Positions 61,049-64,000 of a DNA stretch of 64,000 bases are shown one piece after another. A model generated the notes under the pieces. It was not told where the DNA came from, made no database searches, and saw only the letters and a program-made list of their open reading frames with translations. Numbering within the stretch: position 1 is the first letter of the stretch; every line of letters begins with the position of its first letter. A program made the position numbers and the translations under genes. The stretch comes from Tissierellia bacterium (GTDB lineage: Bacteria; Bacillota; Clostridia; Tissierellales; Tepidimicrobiaceae): assembly GCA_012839745.1 (NCBI GenBank), contig DUMS01000086.1:1-64000 (forward strand), in the 5' to 3' direction.

Positions 61049-62263
61049 CTATTTACTGGATTTAATTAGTTCCACTAACTTCTTGGCAGCAGTTAATGCA
61101 AAATCCCTATGATTTATATCCAAATCCATTTCAATTAGCTCAACTTTACTTCTGTCTATATTCTTTCTTAGTATGTCAAAAAGGGTTTTATCTTCCTCTG
61201 GTCCATAAAAAGGCCCTCCTTCCACATCTATCATGGAAACACCTTTTAAAGGCAGCATCAATGCTGTTGGCCCTTTGGTATTATTCAGCTTTTCTGCTAT
61301 TATCTCACCTAATTTTCTGTTCTCTTCTACAGTAGTCCTCATAAGGGTTACTGTAGGATTATGCTTATATAGCTTTCTTCCCTTAAACTTTTCAGGAACT
61401 GTATCAATAGGGCCGAAATTCACCATATCCAATGCTCCAACGGATACAACCTGCGGTATTCCCATTTTTGCTGCTGCTTCCAGACGATTTGGGCCTGCTG
61501 ACAATACTCCCCCCACCAGTTCATCACACCACTCTGTTGTAGTTAAATCAAGTACTCCTACAAAATATCCATCCTCTATAAGCCTTTCCATGGTTTTCCC
61601 GCCTGTACCTGTAGCATGAAATACTAAAACTTCGTATCCTAATGATTCCAGATATCCTCTGGCAGTATCTACGCAGGGAGTAGTAACCCCAAACATTGTA
61701 GCAGCAATTAAAGGTTTCTTCTCCAGCTTTTCTTCATGCTCAAATTTTACCATACCTGCAATGGCCAGTGCTGCATTTGTAAGTATTTTTGTTGATATTG
61801 AGTTAAGACCAGATACATCCACTATTGAAGGGAACATTATTATGTCACTTGTTCCAACATATTGTTCAGTATTTCCTGAAGCTACAGTAGAAACCATTAC
61901 CTTTGGAACTCCTATTGGTAAGGCTCTCATGGCAGGAGTTGCCAAAGAAGTACCACCACTTCCTCCAATAGATATTATTCCATCAAATTTGCCCTCTTTA
62001 TATAGTCTGGGGACTATCTTTTCCATAGCCTTTGACATCACTTCAGTGGCTAATGCCCTATCCTTCTTTGCAGCAATCTTCTTAATATCTTCTCCTATTT
62101 CTGCTGCAACTAACTCATTTGATACATCTGTTGGTGTTAAAGGCTCAAAAACACCGCAGTGAATTGTAAAAGTATTAAGCCCTAAGCTTTTAAGCACTTC
62201 TTTAACATAGGAAAGCTCATTGCCTTTGGAATCAAAAGTACCTGCAATAGCTATGGTTTTCAA
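61049..62263 (-). CDS. Tm-1-like ATP-binding (UPF0261) protein
   Basis: The 404-residue protein belongs to the UPF0261/Tm-1 N-terminal family. Markers are [80 protein letters not shown], and [20 protein letters not shown]. The two Rossmann-like halves bind ATP in structures of the family. A TTG at 62263 after AAAGGAAG gives the family N-terminus. The track start at 62281 overlaps the ribosome site. The biological role in bacteria is unknown. It is the first gene of the pair. Confidence 0.9.
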   Translation of the reverse strand: MKTIAIAGTFDSKGNELSYVKEVLKSLGLNTFTIHCGVFEPLTPTDVSNELVAAEIGEDIKKIAAKKDRALATEVMSKAMEKIVPRLYKEGKFDGIISIGGSGGTSLATPAMRALPIGVPKVMVSTVASGNTEQYVGTSDIIMFPSIVDVSGLNSISTKILTNAALAIAGMVKFEHEEKLEKKPLIAATMFGVTTPCVDTARGYLESLGYEVLVFHATGTGGKTMERLIEDGYFVGVLDLTTTEWCDELVGGVLSAGPNRLEAAAKMGIPQVVSVGALDMVNFGPIDTVPEKFKGRKLYKHNPTVTLMRTTVEENRKLGEIIAEKLNNTKGPTALMLPLKGVSMIDVEGGPFYGPEEDKTLFDILRKNIDRSKVELIEMDLDINHRDFALTAAKKLVELIKSSK

Positions 62264-62391
62264 TAGGCATCTTCCTTTCATATTTGTCAGAATAGTTACA
62301 TTTTATTGTTTCCAATACCTATATATTTATGAGAGTTTCTAATATATTGTTTCTTCCTTTATTGAACTCATTAACCCCAGAAAATATATAA

Positions 62392-62422
62392 AGCCTATCC
62401 TGATTCAGTTTCAGGATAGGCT
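62392..62422 (-). terminator. Terminator downstream of the alpha/beta-hydrolase gene
   Basis: AGCCTATCCTGA and TCAGGATAGGCT form a perfect 12-bp stem with a 7-nt loop, 10 nt after the stop. The minus-strand RNA continues with TTATATATTTTCT. Confidence 0.85.
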
Positions 62423-62432
62423 CTAATAATAA

Positions 62433-63212
62433 CTAATAAGCATATGCATCAGATTGTTTTTCCTTCAATTCTGTCAAAAACTTAACGGTATTATCAAGCA
62501 ATTCCCTTTCAAATTCATAGGAGGAATAGCAGTGGTCTGCTCCTTCAACAAAGTGGATAGTGCTGTTTGGAAACACCTTATTATAGCAGTATGCATTGAC
62601 ATATAGAACGTCCATGTCTTCAGTGCCATGTATTATCAGTACCGGATTATGATAGTCCCTGGCATACTGCAATGGGTCTGAATCCAGTAACTCATCAAAG
62701 AACTTCGGACCTACCACATCACCAAGATAATCCACATGTTCCCCTTCTATTCCTTTAATAAAACTTTCACGACCAAATATGTGGTAGAAGTTCCAGAATG
62801 GATTTGAAACTGGTGACCACAATACTAAACCATCACATTGGCATTTGGAGGCCAGAATGGAGGCAACACATCCTCCCATGCTGAACCCCACAATATATAG
62901 CCTTCTTACGTCATAGTTATTCTTCAGGTATTCAATTACATTTAATCCATCTTCAACCTCACCCATAATTGTCATGTCTTCAAAATCTCCATCGCTGTCT
63001 CCCGAGCCTACGAAATCAAATCTCATTACTGTAAATCCTTTCTTCGCCAGCCTTTCCGACAGCTTTCTGAACATCCTGTGAGGCTCTATTTTTGTGCCTA
63101 CAAATCCGTGAATTAATATGACAAAATCCTTTCCTATCTCCTCTTTGTCATCGTACTCCAATATGCCCAGCATCCTATAACCTCTACTTTCAATCCACAG
63201 GCTATTCTGCAT
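62433..63212 (-). CDS. Alpha/beta hydrolase (serine esterase type)
   Basis: The 259-residue hydrolase has [37 protein letters not shown], the nucleophile elbow [12 protein letters not shown], the aspartate in [15 protein letters not shown] and the histidine in [12 protein letters not shown]. The substrate is unknown. Cinnamoyl esterases and acylaminoacyl peptidases look alike. ATG 63212 with GAGGAGG overlaps the glyA stop by 11 nt. The track start at 63305 is inside glyA. Confidence 0.9.
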   Translation of the reverse strand: MQNSLWIESRGYRMLGILEYDDKEEIGKDFVILIHGFVGTKIEPHRMFRKLSERLAKKGFTVMRFDFVGSGDSDGDFEDMTIMGEVEDGLNVIEYLKNNYDVRRLYIVGFSMGGCVASILASKCQCDGLVLWSPVSNPFWNFYHIFGRESFIKGIEGEHVDYLGDVVGPKFFDELLDSDPLQYARDYHNPVLIIHGTEDMDVLYVNAYCYNKVFPNSTIHFVEGADHCYSSYEFERELLDNTVKFLTELKEKQSDAYAY

Positions 63213-64000
63213 AGTATTCCTCCTCACTGAACTGATACCCGTATATAGGGAACCTTCTGCACAATTGGCTGACTCTATCAGCCACATCCTCTTTAATCCT
63301 TTCATTTCCCATATTGCTCAATGTAATATCAATTAGCTCCGAAATCTCTTTTACCTCTTCCTCCTTCATTCCCCTTGTAGTAATTGCAGATGTGCCTATT
63401 CTAATTCCGCTTGTAATAACAGGGGTTTCCGGATCAAAGGGTATCATGTTCTTATTGACTGTAATGCCTACTTCATTTAAGGCTTCCTCTGCCATCTTGC
63501 CTGTCAGTCCCTTATTTCTCAAGTCCACTAAGAACAGGTGGGTATCAGTTCCTCCCGTTACAATCCTGTATCCCTTATCCTTGAGAATTTCAGCCATGAG
63601 CCTGGAATTATCCAATACTTGCTTAATATAGGCTTTAAACTCCTCCTTCATGGCTTCCTTAAAGCAGACTGCCTTTCCTGCTATTGTATTCATCTGGGGA
63701 CCTCCCTGTATTCCAGGAAAAATTGCTTTGTCGATTTTGGGTCCGTATTCCTTTTTGCATAATATGAATCCACCTCTGGCACCTCTTATGGTCTTGGTGG
63801 TCGTACTGGTAACAAAGTCTGCATATTCCACAGGATTTGGATGATATCCTGCAGCAACCAGTCCGGATATATGGGACATATCCACCATCAGATAGGCTCC
63901 AGTTTCATCTGCTATTTCCCTGAATATGCTATAATCTATAATCCTGGAATATGAACTTGTACCTGCAACTATCATCTTTGGCCTGTATTTTAATGCAAGG
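63202..64000 (-). CDS. glyA: Serine hydroxymethyltransferase, N-terminus cut by window edge
   Basis: The C-terminal about 265 residues of the PLP enzyme are seen, and the frame runs off the window end ([19 protein letters not shown]). It has the PLP-lysine motif [34 protein letters not shown], and [20 protein letters not shown]. It interconverts serine and glycine with tetrahydrofolate. Translation of the following hydrolase starts within its last codons. Confidence 0.95.
   Translation of the reverse strand, partial: LALKYRPKMIVAGTSSYSRIIDYSIFREIADETGAYLMVDMSHISGLVAAGYHPNPVEYADFVTSTTTKTIRGARGGFILCKKEYGPKIDKAIFPGIQGGPQMNTIAGKAVCFKEAMKEEFKAYIKQVLDNSRLMAEILKDKGYRIVTGGTDTHLFLVDLRNKGLTGKMAEEALNEVGITVNKNMIPFDPETPVITSGIRIGTSAITTRGMKEEEVKEISELIDITLSNMGNERIKEDVADRVSQLCRRFPIYGYQFSEEEYYAE

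Noticed and set aside
1-64000. CRISPR arrays, tRNA, rRNA or prophage
   Set aside because: No spaced direct repeats, cloverleaf or phage genes were seen. A covariance-model scan would be needed for small RNAs.

Overview
The window looks like a low-GC, strictly anaerobic, amino-acid- and peptide-fermenting Firmicute, most plausibly Clostridia/Tissierellales-like. This is inferred from gene content: the 4-hydroxybutyryl-CoA route, Kal/Kce lysine-fermentation enzymes, S-layer-homology (SLH) proteins, the fba-tal-glpX-rho-rpmE-prmC-prfA order, and strong AGGAGG-type ribosome binding sites. No rRNA, tRNA, CRISPR array or prophage was recognised.

Layout. 0.1-2.6 kb: an SLH-protein gene broken by an in-frame TAA, then a REP-associated tyrosine (Y1/HUH) transposase whose stop codon lies in a REP palindrome. 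2.5-9 kb: a 4-hydroxybutyrate module (small CGGC protein, permease, CoA-transferase, NifU-like Fe-S protein, 4-hydroxybutyryl-CoA dehydratase). It is preceded by a near-perfect sigma-54 promoter, three TTGCA-N4-TGCAA palindromes and a PAS/AAA+ sigma-54 activator gene. 9.2-19.6 kb: a co-directional housekeeping block (zinc-ribbon protein, fba, transaldolase, two glpX, rho, rpmE, YqhQ-like, prmC, two half-size CHR transporters, prfA). 19.7-22.2 kb: kce, kal and a MalY/PatB aminotransferase. 22.3-26.5 kb (+ strand): a MacB-like ABC system with a membrane-anchored beta-sandwich protein where a MacA adaptor would be expected. 26.5-30.6 kb: a heterodimeric ABC exporter pair under a MarR regulator. 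30.8-45 kb: a cell-surface region with four SLH proteins, pyrG, CpsB/CpsD/Wzz and a FlaA1/CapD-type sugar-nucleotide enzyme, plus an unlisted 57-codon membrane peptide gene. 45-64 kb: peptidases (P1/DmpA-like, M19 dipeptidase, M14, pyroglutamyl peptidase), a complete Opp/Dpp transporter with a divergent TetR, an mtnA-aldolase pair, DUF6512 and YitT membrane proteins, a split homologue of the two Tm-1 domains, an alpha/beta hydrolase and a truncated glyA.

How the parts fit. Peptides enter through Opp and are trimmed by the peptidases. Amino acids feed CoA-dependent fermentation (4-hydroxybutyrate to crotonyl-CoA; lysine through Kce/Kal to a butyryl-type pathway). The surface block builds polysaccharide and SLH proteins.

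The most unusual signals are six REP palindromes that all lie in sense orientation at the 3' end of a gene, usually starting at or beside the TAA stop; the compact sigma-54 switch on the 4-hydroxybutyrate operon; two unrelated ~100-bp intergenic palindromes; the adaptor-less MacB-like operon; and the two-gene bacterial version of plant Tm-1.
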